DNA from: Agromyces aurantiacus
Lineage (GTDB): Bacteria; Actinomycetota; Actinomycetes; Actinomycetales; Microbacteriaceae
Direction of reading: 5' to 3'
NCBI RefSeq assembly: GCF_016907355.1
Contig: NZ_JAFBBW010000001.1
Coordinates: 2,976,001 to 3,040,000, forward strand
Length of the DNA stretch: 64,000 nucleotides
Every line of letters starts with the position of its first letter. Position 1 is the stretch's first letter. Shown here piece by piece: positions 36,822 to 45,474 of this stretch. The notes beneath the pieces are model-generated. The model saw only the letters and a program-made list of their open reading frames with translations, was not told where the DNA came from and did no database searches. A program made the translations under genes and the position numbers.

Positions 36822-38042
36822 GTGGACCCGAACACCGCACGGCGCGTGCTGCGCCTCGATCCCGTCGCGCCCCTGACCGCCGAGGCGGTGGAAGCGGCCT
36901 TCGCGCGCGAGTCGTGGGAACGGCATCCGTCGCGCTACCCCGATGCCCCCGGGGCCCAGGCCGCGACGGCGTGGGCCGCCACGCTCGCCCAGGCGCGCGC
37001 GGCGCTGCTCGTATCGACCGCGCCCGCGTCGGTCGGCGCATGGGCGCTGCCGTCGACACCGGCCGGCGGCGCATCGGTCGGCGCGTGGGCGCCGCCGTCC
37101 GCGCCGGCCGTGGTCGCTCCGTCGGAGCCGCCGATGCCGGGTTCCATTCCGCCTGGGGCCGGTCCGGACCCCGGCCCGCGAGCAGCGGCGGCCCGCGCCC
37201 CGCGCCGTCGCGCCGGGCTCATCACCGGCATCGTCGCGGCGGGCGCGGGCGTCCTCGCGCTCATCGGCGGGGCGGCGTTCGGCGCGACGAAGCTCGCGGA
37301 GCAGGTGATCGGCGACGCGTCGCAGGTCGCCGACGAGCCCTGGTTCACCGGCGAGACGGTGCACTACTCGGCCGACGAGACGCTGTTCACCTTCCCCGCG
37401 GCGCTCGAGGAGTACTACGACGGGCGGTACACGGCACGGTGCCCCGCCGACCTCGACTACGGCTGCTGGGAGTGGGGCGTCATCGCCGAGGCCGCGTGCG
37501 CGTCGCTCGAGGTCGACGTCGAGTACGCCGCGGAGGAGACCGCGTGGACCGGTGACGACCGGGAGACGCTCTCCTTCAGCGACGTCGCGGCCGGCGGCGT
37601 CACGCCGCTGGTGTTCGGGCACAACGAGTACGAGTGGGCGTGGGTCGCCGACGTGCGGTGCCTCGACGCCCTGCCGACCGCGCCATCCGGGCCCTCGACG
37701 ACCGGGAGCGCAGTGAGCACGCCGTTGGCCCGCGGCGAGGCCGGCCACTGGAACTCCGCCGACACCGGGTTCTCGTTCCCCGCCGCGCTCGAGTTCTACG
37801 ACGACGGACGGCTCGACGCGTGGTGCGCGGACGGCTTCGAGCGCGGATGCTGGCAGGCGGCGATCATCCCCGAGGACCGGTGCGGGAACCTCAGGATCGA
37901 GTACACGTTGCGCGCGGCGGACGGCTCGGAGGTCACCGACGAGACCTGGCGGCTGACGGTCGACGGCGAACCCGTCGAGGTCGTGTTCGGCAACGACGCG
38001 TACGACTCGGCCTGGATCAGCCGCGTCGACTGCATGACCTGA
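36822..38042 (+). CDS. Membrane protein with J-domain-like head and two repeated Cys-containing outer domains
   Basis: A 406-residue protein I cannot name. Residues 1-65 (DPNTARRVLRLDPVAPL...RHPSRYPD... in essence) resemble a degenerate J domain. A Pro/Ala-rich linker and one membrane helix (GLITGIVAAGAGVLALIGGAAFG) follow. Outside are two copies of an ~95-residue unit: TLFTFPAALEEYYDGRYTARC and GFSFPAALEFYDDGRLDAWC begin them, each with cysteines at corresponding places (C..GCW..C..C) and endings FGHNEYEWAWVADVRCL and FGNDAYDSAWISRVDCM. The repeat arose by internal duplication. Leaderless GTG start. Confidence 0.75.
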   Translation: MDPNTARRVLRLDPVAPLTAEAVEAAFARESWERHPSRYPDAPGAQAATAWAATLAQARAALLVSTAPASVGAWALPSTPAGGASVGAWAPPSAPAVVAPSEPPMPGSIPPGAGPDPGPRAAAARAPRRRAGLITGIVAAGAGVLALIGGAAFGATKLAEQVIGDASQVADEPWFTGETVHYSADETLFTFPAALEEYYDGRYTARCPADLDYGCWEWGVIAEAACASLEVDVEYAAEETAWTGDDRETLSFSDVAAGGVTPLVFGHNEYEWAWVADVRCLDALPTAPSGPSTTGSAVSTPLARGEAGHWNSADTGFSFPAALEFYDDGRLDAWCADGFERGCWQAAIIPEDRCGNLRIEYTLRAADGSEVTDETWRLTVDGEPVEVVFGNDAYDSAWISRVDCMT

Positions 38043-38060
38043 CCCCCGCCGAGCGTCGCG

Positions 38061-38116
38061 CGAGATGACGCGGATCGACGTCCACCATCGCCGGTGGGAC
38101 GGTTCGCGTCATCTCG
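38061..38116. terminator. Long hairpin between convergent genes
   Basis: CGAGATGACGCG (38061-38072) pairs exactly with CGCGTCATCTCG (38105-38116); inside, GTCCACC pairs with GGTGGGAC with one bulged base. It lies between the J-domain-like gene and ychF and should terminate both. Confidence 0.75.
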
Positions 38117-38158
38117 GCGAGCGGGCCGGCCGGGCCGGACCGGACCGGGCCGGCAGCG

Positions 38159-39232
38159 TCAGACGTTGAAGCGGAACTCCACCACGTCGCCGTCCTGCAT
38201 GACGTAGTCCTTGCCCTCCATGCGCGCCTTGCCCTTGGCGCGGGCCTCGGCGACCGAACCGGCCGCGACGAGGTCGTCGAATGAGATGACCTCGGCCTTG
38301 ATGAAGCCCTTCTCGAAGTCGGTATGGATGACGCCCGCGGCCTGCGGCGCCTTCCAGCCCTTGCGGATGGTCCAGGCGCGCGACTCCTTGGGGCCCGCGG
38401 TGAGGTAGGTCTGCAGGCCGAGCGTGTCGAAGCCGACGCGCGCGAGCTGGTCGAGGCCCGACTCCTCCTGGCCCGTCGACGCGAGCAGCTCGGCGGCGTC
38501 CTCGGGGTCGAGGTCGATGAGCTCCGACTCGATCTTCGCGTCGAGGAAGACCGCCTCGGCCGGTGCGACGAGGGCGGCGAGCTCGGCCTTGCGCGCGGCA
38601 TCCGTCAGCACCGCCTCGTCGACGTTGAAGACGTAGATGAAGGGCTTCGCGGTGAGCAGGCCGAGCTCGGCGATGGGCGACACGTCGACCTTCGACGCCG
38701 AGAGCGGCGTGCCGCGCTGCAGCACGTCCTGCGCCTCCTTCGCGGCGGCCAGCACCGACGGGTCGAGCTTCTTGCCCTTGACCTCCTTCTCGTAGCGCGT
38801 GATGGCGCGCTCGAGGGTCTCGAGGTCGGCGAGGATCAGCTCGGCGTTGATCGTCTCCATGTCGTTCTTGGGGTCGACGACGCCCTCGACGTGCACGACG
38901 TCGGAGTCCTCGAAGCCGCGCACGACCTGGGCGATCGCGTCGGCCTCGCGGATGTTCGCGAGGAACTTGTTGCCGAGCCCCTCGCCCTCCGAGGCGCCCT
39001 TGACGATGCCCGCGATGTCGACGAACGACACGGCCGCGGGGAGGATGCGCTCCGAGCCGAAGATCTTCGCGAGCGTCTCGAGCCGGGGGTCGGGCAAGTT
39101 CACTACGCCCACGTTGGGCTCGATGGTCGCGAACGGGTAGTTCGCCGCGAGCACCGTGTTCTTGGTGAGGGCGTTGAAGAGGGTCGACTTGCCGACGTTG
39201 GGGAGGCCGACGATTCCGATGGTGAGTGCCAC
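38159..39232 (-). CDS. ychF: Redox-regulated ATPase YchF
   Basis: A 357-residue Obg-like P-loop protein. [14 protein letters not shown] is the G1 loop, [20 protein letters not shown] is G3 with the following switch, and NVDE is the NxxE variant that makes this family prefer ATP over GTP. The TGS domain closes the protein ([21 protein letters not shown], ending VEFRFNV). It is thought to act on ribosomes and in oxidative stress. GTG at 39232 gives the usual length and the [11 protein letters not shown] opening. Confidence 0.96.
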   Translation of the reverse strand: MALTIGIVGLPNVGKSTLFNALTKNTVLAANYPFATIEPNVGVVNLPDPRLETLAKIFGSERILPAAVSFVDIAGIVKGASEGEGLGNKFLANIREADAIAQVVRGFEDSDVVHVEGVVDPKNDMETINAELILADLETLERAITRYEKEVKGKKLDPSVLAAAKEAQDVLQRGTPLSASKVDVSPIAELGLLTAKPFIYVFNVDEAVLTDAARKAELAALVAPAEAVFLDAKIESELIDLDPEDAAELLASTGQEESGLDQLARVGFDTLGLQTYLTAGPKESRAWTIRKGWKAPQAAGVIHTDFEKGFIKAEVISFDDLVAAGSVAEARAKGKARMEGKDYVMQDGDVVEFRFNV

Positions 39233-39331
39233 GGGCGTCCATCGTACCGGGCGCAGGCCGAGCGGCGGCCGAGGGCGGCGGCCGGGCGACGGCCGAAGGG
39301 CGACCGGGCGGCGGATGTCGGCGCGCTCGCC

Positions 39332-39337
39332 TAGGTT
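39332..39337 (+). promoter_or_regulatory. -10 hexamer of the hydrolase gene at 39344
   Basis: TAGGTT ends six bases before the GTG start, predicting a leaderless transcript. The promoter lies in the 111-base gap between the divergent ychF and hydrolase genes. Confidence 0.5.
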
Positions 39338-39343
39338 CGTCCC

Positions 39344-40150
39344 GTGACCCCTCCCGCCCTCAACGTGCTCGAGCGCGGCTCGGGCACTCCCCTGCTCGCC
39401 CTGCACGGGTTCCCCGTCGATCATCGGCTGATGAGCGGATGCCTCGAGCCGGTCTTCGACGCCGACGAGCCGATCCGTCGCATCTACCCCGACCTGCCCG
39501 GGCTCGGCGCCTCGCCGGGCGACGGCGTCTCGAGCACGCGCGACGTGCTCGATCGCGTCGACGCGTTCGTCGACGAGTCGATCGGCGACGAGCCGTTCCT
39601 GCTGGTGGGCGAGTCGTACGGCGGGTACCTCTCGCGGGCGCTCGTGCAGCGGCGACGCGAGCAGGTGCTCGGGCTCGCGCTCGTCTGCCCGTCGGTCGTC
39701 GCCGACGCGGCGGGTCGCCGCCTGCCGGCGCGCGTCGTGCGTCGTCCCGATCCCGACCTGGTCGCGGGGCTGGAGCCGGCCGAGGCGGCCGAGTACACGG
39801 ATGTCGCGGTCGTCGAATCTCCCGAGACCCTCGACCGGTTCCGCGCCGAGGTCGCGCCCGGCCTCGCCTCGGGCGATCCCGACGCGATCGCGCGCATCCG
39901 CGCCGCGTACGGGCTCGACGAGCCGATCGAGCAGGGCGCGCCGTACACCGCCCCGACGCTCGTGCTGGCGGGCCGCCAGGACTGGATCGTCGGCTATCTC
40001 GACCAGTGGGATCTCGTCGAGCGCTACCCCGCGGCGACCTTCGCCGTGCTCGACGTCGCCGGGCACAACCTGCAGTTCGAGCGGCCCGAGCTATTCCGGG
40101 CGCTCGTCCGCGACTGGCTCGACCGGGTCGCGAGCGAGCCTCGCAGGTGA
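39344..40150 (+). CDS. Alpha/beta-fold hydrolase
   Basis: A 268-residue hydrolase. LLALHGFPVD carries the HG oxyanion motif, LVGESYGGYLS has the nucleophile serine in GESYG, and GHNLQFERPE near the C-terminus supplies the catalytic histidine. The aspartate is expected in LAGRQDWIVGY. Substrate unknown; the small lid region suggests an esterase or dehalogenase-like enzyme. The 3' end overlaps the convergent EamA gene by 60 bases, the longest overlap in the window. Confidence 0.9.
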   Translation: MTPPALNVLERGSGTPLLALHGFPVDHRLMSGCLEPVFDADEPIRRIYPDLPGLGASPGDGVSSTRDVLDRVDAFVDESIGDEPFLLVGESYGGYLSRALVQRRREQVLGLALVCPSVVADAAGRRLPARVVRRPDPDLVAGLEPAEAAEYTDVAVVESPETLDRFRAEVAPGLASGDPDAIARIRAAYGLDEPIEQGAPYTAPTLVLAGRQDWIVGYLDQWDLVERYPAATFAVLDVAGHNLQFERPELFRALVRDWLDRVASEPRR

Positions 40151-41053
40151 CGCGCCGTCGCTCGTCGCCCGGTCGCGGCCCCGGCGGGCGGAGGGAGGAC
40201 GCAGCGTCAGGTACACGCCCACGATCACGACCGCACCGCCGATGAGGGCCGGGAGCTCGATCGTCGCACCGAACGCGAGCGCGATCAGCACCGTGAACAC
40301 GGGCAGGAGGTTCAGGAAGATGCCCGCGCGCGACGGCCCGACGCGGGCGGCGCCGATGTTCCAGAGCGCATAGCCGGCCATCGACGGGAAGAGCACGATG
40401 TACGCCAGGCCGAGTGCTCCGGCGGGCGAGGACGGCAGTGACAGGCCGGCGATCGCCACGACCGGCAGCATCGTGACGACCGCGAACACGGCCTGCACCG
40501 ACGTCGCGGTGATCGGCGGTGTGACGAGCCGGCGCGCGATGAGCGAGTAGACCGTCCACGCGAGCACCGATCCGATCACGAGCAGGTCGCCCGCGCCGAA
40601 GCCCTGCGCGACGAGCAGGCCGAGGTCGCCGCCCGTGAGCACGACGGTGACACCCGCGAAGGCGATGACGAGCCCGGCGACCTGCACGCGCGTCAGCCGC
40701 TCGCGCAGGAAGATCGCGGCCCCGAGCGCGATTGTTGCGGGGTTCACCGCGCTGAGCACCGCCGCGTTGACGGCCCCGGTGAGCCCGAGCCCGGCGTAGA
40801 GCAGCAGGGTGTATCCCGTGAGGCCGAGCAGCGATTGCAGCAGGTGCAGCTTCCATTCGCGGAGCGCGACGCGCCAGTCGGGGCGCTCGACGACCCAGGC
40901 GAGGGCCAGGAGCGGCAGCGCCGCGAACGCCCATCGCAGAAACGTCAGCGAGATCGGGGAGATCTCGCGCGTCACCATCTCGCCGAACACGTAGTTGCCG
41001 GCCCAGAACAGGTTGGCGAGCGCGAGGAACAGGTACACCCGGCCGCGCGTCAT
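40091..41053 (-). CDS. EamA/DMT-family transporter
   Basis: A 320-residue protein with ten membrane helices in two EamA repeats. Repeat 1 starts VYLFLALANLFWAGNYVFGEMV, and ISLTFLRWAFAALPLLAL is typical; repeat 2 starts LLVIGSVLAWTVYSLIARRL. Members move metabolites such as amino acids or nucleotides. The C-terminal ~35 residues are charged and hydrophilic and overlap the hydrolase gene on the other strand. A TACGCT hexamer six bases before the ATG suggests a leaderless transcript. Confidence 0.9.
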   Translation of the reverse strand: MTRGRVYLFLALANLFWAGNYVFGEMVTREISPISLTFLRWAFAALPLLALAWVVERPDWRVALREWKLHLLQSLLGLTGYTLLLYAGLGLTGAVNAAVLSAVNPATIALGAAIFLRERLTRVQVAGLVIAFAGVTVVLTGGDLGLLVAQGFGAGDLLVIGSVLAWTVYSLIARRLVTPPITATSVQAVFAVVTMLPVVAIAGLSLPSSPAGALGLAYIVLFPSMAGYALWNIGAARVGPSRAGIFLNLLPVFTVLIALAFGATIELPALIGGAVVIVGVYLTLRPPSARRGRDRATSDGASPARLARDPVEPVADERPE

Positions 41054-41059
41054 CGATCC

Positions 41060-41065
41060 AGCGTA
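41060..41065 (-). promoter_or_regulatory. -10 hexamer of the EamA gene
   Basis: TACGCT on the minus strand ends six bases before the ATG at 41053. Confidence 0.45.
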
Positions 41066-41178
41066 CGTCCCGCGCGAGCGGCATCCGTGCGGTCCCTGAT
41101 GCGGCGGGGGCCGCGCAGGCGTAGCGTCCGCAGCGACGGCCCGCACCGGGCCCGCTGGTCGACCCTGGAGGGGAACGG

Positions 41179-43203
41179 ATGCTGCAGGCAGGACGCGTGG
41201 TCGTGGAGATCGCGCCGCCAGCGACGGTCGCACCGGCCGAGGCGCCGCGGCCCTCGACCATGCCCGCGCCCGTCGCGGCGCAGGTCATCGCGGATGTCGT
41301 CGCCCTCGCCGTCGCCGACGGGTTCGGGTTCCCGCGCCTGCACGTGGGGGTGCAGGCGGCGGATGCCGCGCGCCTGGCGATGTTCCTGGCGATGCCGGAC
41401 GGCACTGCCGCCGTGCTCCCCTTCCTGGCGGTCGACGGCGGCGCGAGCCTCGACCTCGTCCTGCCCGCCCCGGGCGCCCGCATCATCGTGCTCGAGTTCG
41501 CCACGGCCGCCGACGCGGCCGCGTTCGCCGAGGCGTTCGCGGCGTCGGGCGTGCCCGGGCCCGGCTTCGGTGCCGGCGAGGAGGGCGTCGAGGCTGTTCC
41601 GCCGCCCGCCGGCCCCGCACCCGCGCCCGCCCCGGCCCCGGCTCCCGCGCCCGCTCCGGCTCCCGCGCCCGCCGAGCGGACGCCGTCCGTCGCCGCCCAG
41701 GTGCAGGCCGAGATGAAGCCGATCGTGTCCGCCGGCTCGGCCACCACCCTCCTCGTCCGGCTCAGCCGTGGCGCGATCGAGGCCACGCCGGGCATGGTCG
41801 AGGACCGCGCCGACATCCCGGTCCTCGCCGACCGCCCGGTGACGGTCACGGTCGTGCCGCGCGGCCTCCGGTTCCCGCTCGGCGCCCTGCGAACGCGATC
41901 GCTGCGGCTGCCGGCGACGGGCACGGCCGAGGCGCGCTTCAAGCTCATCGCGGTCGACCGGGGACCGGCGGAGGTCTCCGTCATCGTCCGCCAGGATTCC
42001 GAGCTGCCGCTCGCGACGCTCCGCCTCACCGTCGAGGTCGTGGGCTCGCACGACCACGACCAGTCGGGCGTGGCTCGGGTCGCGACCGCGATCGGCACGC
42101 CCGACGCCGTGGTCGCCGCGCTGCCCACCATCCGCGTCGACGAGGAGCTCGTCGGCGGCCGCTCGACGCTGCACGCAGCGGTCTCGGCGGGCGGCGAGAC
42201 GTACCGCTTCCGGGTGCGGTTGGGCGACAAGGCGAGCTTCGTGCGCAACGTCGACGCCTCGATCGCCGGCCTGCGCGCCGAGCTCGCCGAGCTGCCCGCG
42301 GGCCAACGCGCCGAGCTGTCGGACCGGCGCCTGCGACGCCTCGGCGCGGCCCTCGCCGACCAGCTGCTCGATCGACGCGCGCGCGAACTGCTCTGGACGC
42401 ATCGCGACGAACTCGACGGCCTCGTCGTGCAGACCACCGGCGAGGTCGACCTGCCGTGGGAGCTGCTCCTGGTGCACGCGCCGGGCACGGACGCCTCGCC
42501 GACCGACCGCTTCCTCGCGGAGTACGGGGCCACGAGGTGGGTGTACGACACCGCGCACCCGACGTCGATCCGAGTGCGGCGCACCCGCGCACGCTACCTC
42601 TGCCCGGCCTACGCCTCCCCCGCCCTCGCCCTCACGCGCACCGCCGACGAGGGCGAGGGCGTGCACCGCCGCTTCGGCGCGATCGCGGTCGAACCCGACG
42701 CCGCCGACGGGCTCGCCTCGCTCATGTCGAGCGGGTTCGACCTGCTGCACTTCGCCGGCCACGGGCGCTGGACCTCGGGCGCCGAACGCCGCCAGGAGCT
42801 GCTGCTCGGCGGGTACCGAGACGACGACGCGACCCCGACCGGCCGGTACACCGACGCCGACGCGCGCCGCGACCTGCCGCGCCGGCCCGCCGCCGAGACC
42901 ACCCCGCTCGTCGTGCTCAACGCGTGCGACGTCGGCCGGCTGCCGTCGGGCGATCCCGGGCTGGGCGGGTTCGCCGAGGCGTTCCTGCGCGGCGGCGCGG
43001 GCGCGTTCGTCGGCTGCGGCTGGTCGGTGGGCGACGAGCCCGCGAGCCGCTTCATGGACGCGTTCTACGAGGAGCTCGCCGACGGATCCACGATCTCGCG
43101 CGCGGCGCGCGCCGGCCGTGCGGCGGCCGCGGCCGCGGGTGACGCGTCGGCGCTCGCCTACGCGGTCTACGCCCACCCGGATGCGCGCATCCGGGTGGAG
43201 TGA
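41179..43203 (+). CDS. CHAT-domain cysteine protease with N-terminal accessory domains
   Basis: A 674-residue protein. The C-terminal third (about 440-674) is a CHAT domain, a caspase-fold peptidase: the histidine is H528 in LLHFAGHGRW and the cysteine is C583 in VVLNACDVGRLPSG, with FVGCGWSVGDEPASRFMDAFYEEL after it. Before this come a compact domain (about 20-135), a linker of alternating Pro-Ala (about 143-168), and a beta-rich region (about 180-295) I cannot assign. CHAT proteases act in bacterial conflict and programmed death, for example with gasdermins and as the type III CRISPR Craspase protease. GGAGGGGA precedes the ATG. It is followed after 39 bases by a caspase-containing gene. 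Confidence 0.88.
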   Translation: MLQAGRVVVEIAPPATVAPAEAPRPSTMPAPVAAQVIADVVALAVADGFGFPRLHVGVQAADAARLAMFLAMPDGTAAVLPFLAVDGGASLDLVLPAPGARIIVLEFATAADAAAFAEAFAASGVPGPGFGAGEEGVEAVPPPAGPAPAPAPAPAPAPAPAPAPAERTPSVAAQVQAEMKPIVSAGSATTLLVRLSRGAIEATPGMVEDRADIPVLADRPVTVTVVPRGLRFPLGALRTRSLRLPATGTAEARFKLIAVDRGPAEVSVIVRQDSELPLATLRLTVEVVGSHDHDQSGVARVATAIGTPDAVVAALPTIRVDEELVGGRSTLHAAVSAGGETYRFRVRLGDKASFVRNVDASIAGLRAELAELPAGQRAELSDRRLRRLGAALADQLLDRRARELLWTHRDELDGLVVQTTGEVDLPWELLLVHAPGTDASPTDRFLAEYGATRWVYDTAHPTSIRVRRTRARYLCPAYASPALALTRTADEGEGVHRRFGAIAVEPDAADGLASLMSSGFDLLHFAGHGRWTSGAERRQELLLGGYRDDDATPTGRYTDADARRDLPRRPAAETTPLVVLNACDVGRLPSGDPGLGGFAEAFLRGGAGAFVGCGWSVGDEPASRFMDAFYEELADGSTISRAARAGRAAAAAAGDASALAYAVYAHPDARIRVE

Positions 43204-43242
43204 GGGCGATCCATCCGCGACGGAGCAGAAAGGGACGGGCCC

Positions 43243-45462
43243 ATGACCACCACCGAGACGAGGGCCGCATCGACGATCGGCGCCGCGCGGCTCGCCGCGC
43301 TCCGCGCGCACGTCATCGACCTGCAGGACGGCCGCCTCGCGGCACGCGGCGCGAAGGCTCCGAAGTCGGTCGGCGAGTACCGGTCCACCGAGGCCGACAT
43401 CCGGGCGATCTTCCGCACGCACCTGCCCGCCTTCCTCGAGGACCACCGGCCGGGTCCGGTCCCCGTCGTGATCTGGGCCCACGGCGGTCTCGTCGACAAG
43501 GACGCCGGCTTCGCGATCGCCGACCAGCAGGTGGACTGGTGGAAGCGCAACGGCGTCTACCCCATCCACTTCGTCTGGGAGACCGGCATCTGGTCGGCCG
43601 TGCACGACTCGCTCGCACGCTGGGCGACCGGCGGCCGGCGCGGCTGGCTCGACGACGCGCGCGACAACTTCATCGAGGTCGCCGCGCGACTGCTCGGCGG
43701 CGGCGGCGTCTGGAACGACATGAAGGTCGACGCGGCCGCGGCATCCGCACCCGGGGGCGGCGCGCGCGTGCTCGCCGAGGAGCTGGCCCGCTTCGTCCGC
43801 GAGCATCCCACCGACGTCTCCCTGCACGCGGTCGGCCACAGCGCCGGCTCGATCTTCCACTCGCACTTCCTGCCCGTCGCGCTCGAGGCCGGGGTGCCGC
43901 GCTTCGAGACCGCCACGTTCCTCGCTCCCGCGGTGCGCATCGACACCTTCAGCGAGAAGCTCCTGCCCCGGGCCAAGGCGGGTGCGATCGAGCGGCTCGC
44001 GGTGTTCGCCATGGACGACGCGACCGAACAGGACGACACGTGCGTGGGCCTGTACGGCAAGTCCCTGCTCTACCTCGTGTCGCGCTCGTTCGAGTCCGAC
44101 AAGGACACGCCCCTGCTCGGCCTCGAGAAGGACATCGCCCGCAGTCGCGCCGTCGCCGCCTTCCTCAGCCGCCCGCCCGCGGAGGCGGCGGAGCTCGTGC
44201 TCGCGCCGCGCGACCGCGGACCGCGGACGGGAAGCGCGAGCCGCTCGCACGGCGGGTTCGACAACGACGTCGCGACCATGGACAGCGTGCTGCGCCGCGT
44301 GTCGGGACGCAGCGACATCGACTCGTTCGCGACGGTCGCGGGCTCGCGCGAGATCGTCGTCCCCGAGACCGTCGTCGACGATCCGGCGGCGGCGAGCCGG
44401 GCGGGCGTCTCGAACCGCCGGGCGCTCTGCATCGGCATCGACGACTACCCGACCGAGCGCGATCGGCTGCGCGGATGCGTCGCCGACGCGAAGATGTGGC
44501 GCGAGGCGTTCGCGGCGCGCGGGTTCGACGTGACGATGCTCGTGAACGGCGAGGCCACGCGCGACGCGATCCTGACCGGCATCCTCGACCTCGTGAGCGA
44601 GGCCGCACCCGGCGACGTGCTCGCGATCCAGTACTCCGGGCACGGCACGACCGCGCCCGACCTCGACGGCGACGAGACGGCCGGCGAGGAGTCGGAGGAC
44701 GAGGCGCTCTGCCCGGTCGACTTCCGCGACGGCGCGCTCGTCATCGACGACGACCTCGCGCGCATCTGGGAGGTCATCCCGAGCGGCGTCAGCGTCACGC
44801 TCTTCTTCGACTGCTGCCACTCGGGCGAGGCGAACCGGGCGCCCCTGGCCGAGGAGCCGCCCGAGGACGCGCTGCCGCGCTGGGTCGCCCTCGACGAGGA
44901 TGCCGTCGCGGCGTACCGCCGTCGCCGGGGCGCGGCGGCGACGCCCGAGCGCGCCGAGGCGCTCTCGGCGGTGCGGGCGGTTGAACGGCCGGCGAGGCGC
45001 GAGCGGCGCTCGCCCCGCACCGGTCGCGAATTCCTCTTCAGCGCCTGCCGCTCGACCGAGGTCGCGTGGGAGTCGGGCGGCCACGGCGACTTCACGCGCA
45101 TCGCCGCGCCGCTCCTGGCCGCGCCGTCCTCGACCGGCCTGCGCAACCGAGACTTCCACCGCGCCGTGCTCGACGCGTTCGGCGACCGGAGGCGGCAGAC
45201 GCCCGAGATGCACGGCAGCGACGTGCTGGCCGGGCGCGTGCTGCTGGGGCCGGCGCGGCGCAGCAAGGAGGCCGAACCCTCGACCGGCTCGGTGGCCGTG
45301 CCCGCCGGGACCGGCGCAGCCACGGCGGGGGCGGCGGGAGCGGGGGCGGACGCCACGGGGCCCGCTGGACTGCGGCCGACCGGTATCGGCGTCCCCGCGG
45401 ACCGGCGCGCGACCGCCGTCGCGGCACTCCTGCGGGCCGTCGCCGACCTGCTCGAGACCTGA
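43243..45462 (+). CDS. Serine alpha/beta hydrolase fused to a caspase-like (C14) protease
   Basis: A 739-residue two-enzyme fusion. Residues ~70-345 form an alpha/beta hydrolase: IWAHGGLVDKD has the oxyanion region, S200 lies in AVGHSAGS, an acid is likely at D258/D259 (FAMDDATEQDD) and the histidine is H336 in SHGGFDND. Residues ~395-680 are a C14 caspase domain: LCIGIDDYP, H467 in YSGHGT and C525 in DCCHSGE, with a metacaspase-like acidic insert (DLDGDETAGEESEDE) between. The C-terminal ~60 residues are Ala/Gly-rich. The gene is the second of an operon with the CHAT protease, AAAGGGA before the ATG. A lipase or esterase activity controlled by proteolysis is plausible but not shown. Confidence 0.88.
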   Translation: MTTTETRAASTIGAARLAALRAHVIDLQDGRLAARGAKAPKSVGEYRSTEADIRAIFRTHLPAFLEDHRPGPVPVVIWAHGGLVDKDAGFAIADQQVDWWKRNGVYPIHFVWETGIWSAVHDSLARWATGGRRGWLDDARDNFIEVAARLLGGGGVWNDMKVDAAAASAPGGGARVLAEELARFVREHPTDVSLHAVGHSAGSIFHSHFLPVALEAGVPRFETATFLAPAVRIDTFSEKLLPRAKAGAIERLAVFAMDDATEQDDTCVGLYGKSLLYLVSRSFESDKDTPLLGLEKDIARSRAVAAFLSRPPAEAAELVLAPRDRGPRTGSASRSHGGFDNDVATMDSVLRRVSGRSDIDSFATVAGSREIVVPETVVDDPAAASRAGVSNRRALCIGIDDYPTERDRLRGCVADAKMWREAFAARGFDVTMLVNGEATRDAILTGILDLVSEAAPGDVLAIQYSGHGTTAPDLDGDETAGEESEDEALCPVDFRDGALVIDDDLARIWEVIPSGVSVTLFFDCCHSGEANRAPLAEEPPEDALPRWVALDEDAVAAYRRRRGAAATPERAEALSAVRAVERPARRERRSPRTGREFLFSACRSTEVAWESGGHGDFTRIAAPLLAAPSSTGLRNRDFHRAVLDAFGDRRRQTPEMHGSDVLAGRVLLGPARRSKEAEPSTGSVAVPAGTGAATAGAAGAGADATGPAGLRPTGIGVPADRRATAVAALLRAVADLLET

Positions 45463-45474
45463 GCGCCGACGCGT

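Noticed and set aside
41050-45213. 1387-residue open frame on the minus strand under the CHAT/caspase operon
   Set aside because: Antisense; the plus-strand frames have clear catalytic motifs and ribosome binding sites, the minus frame has none.
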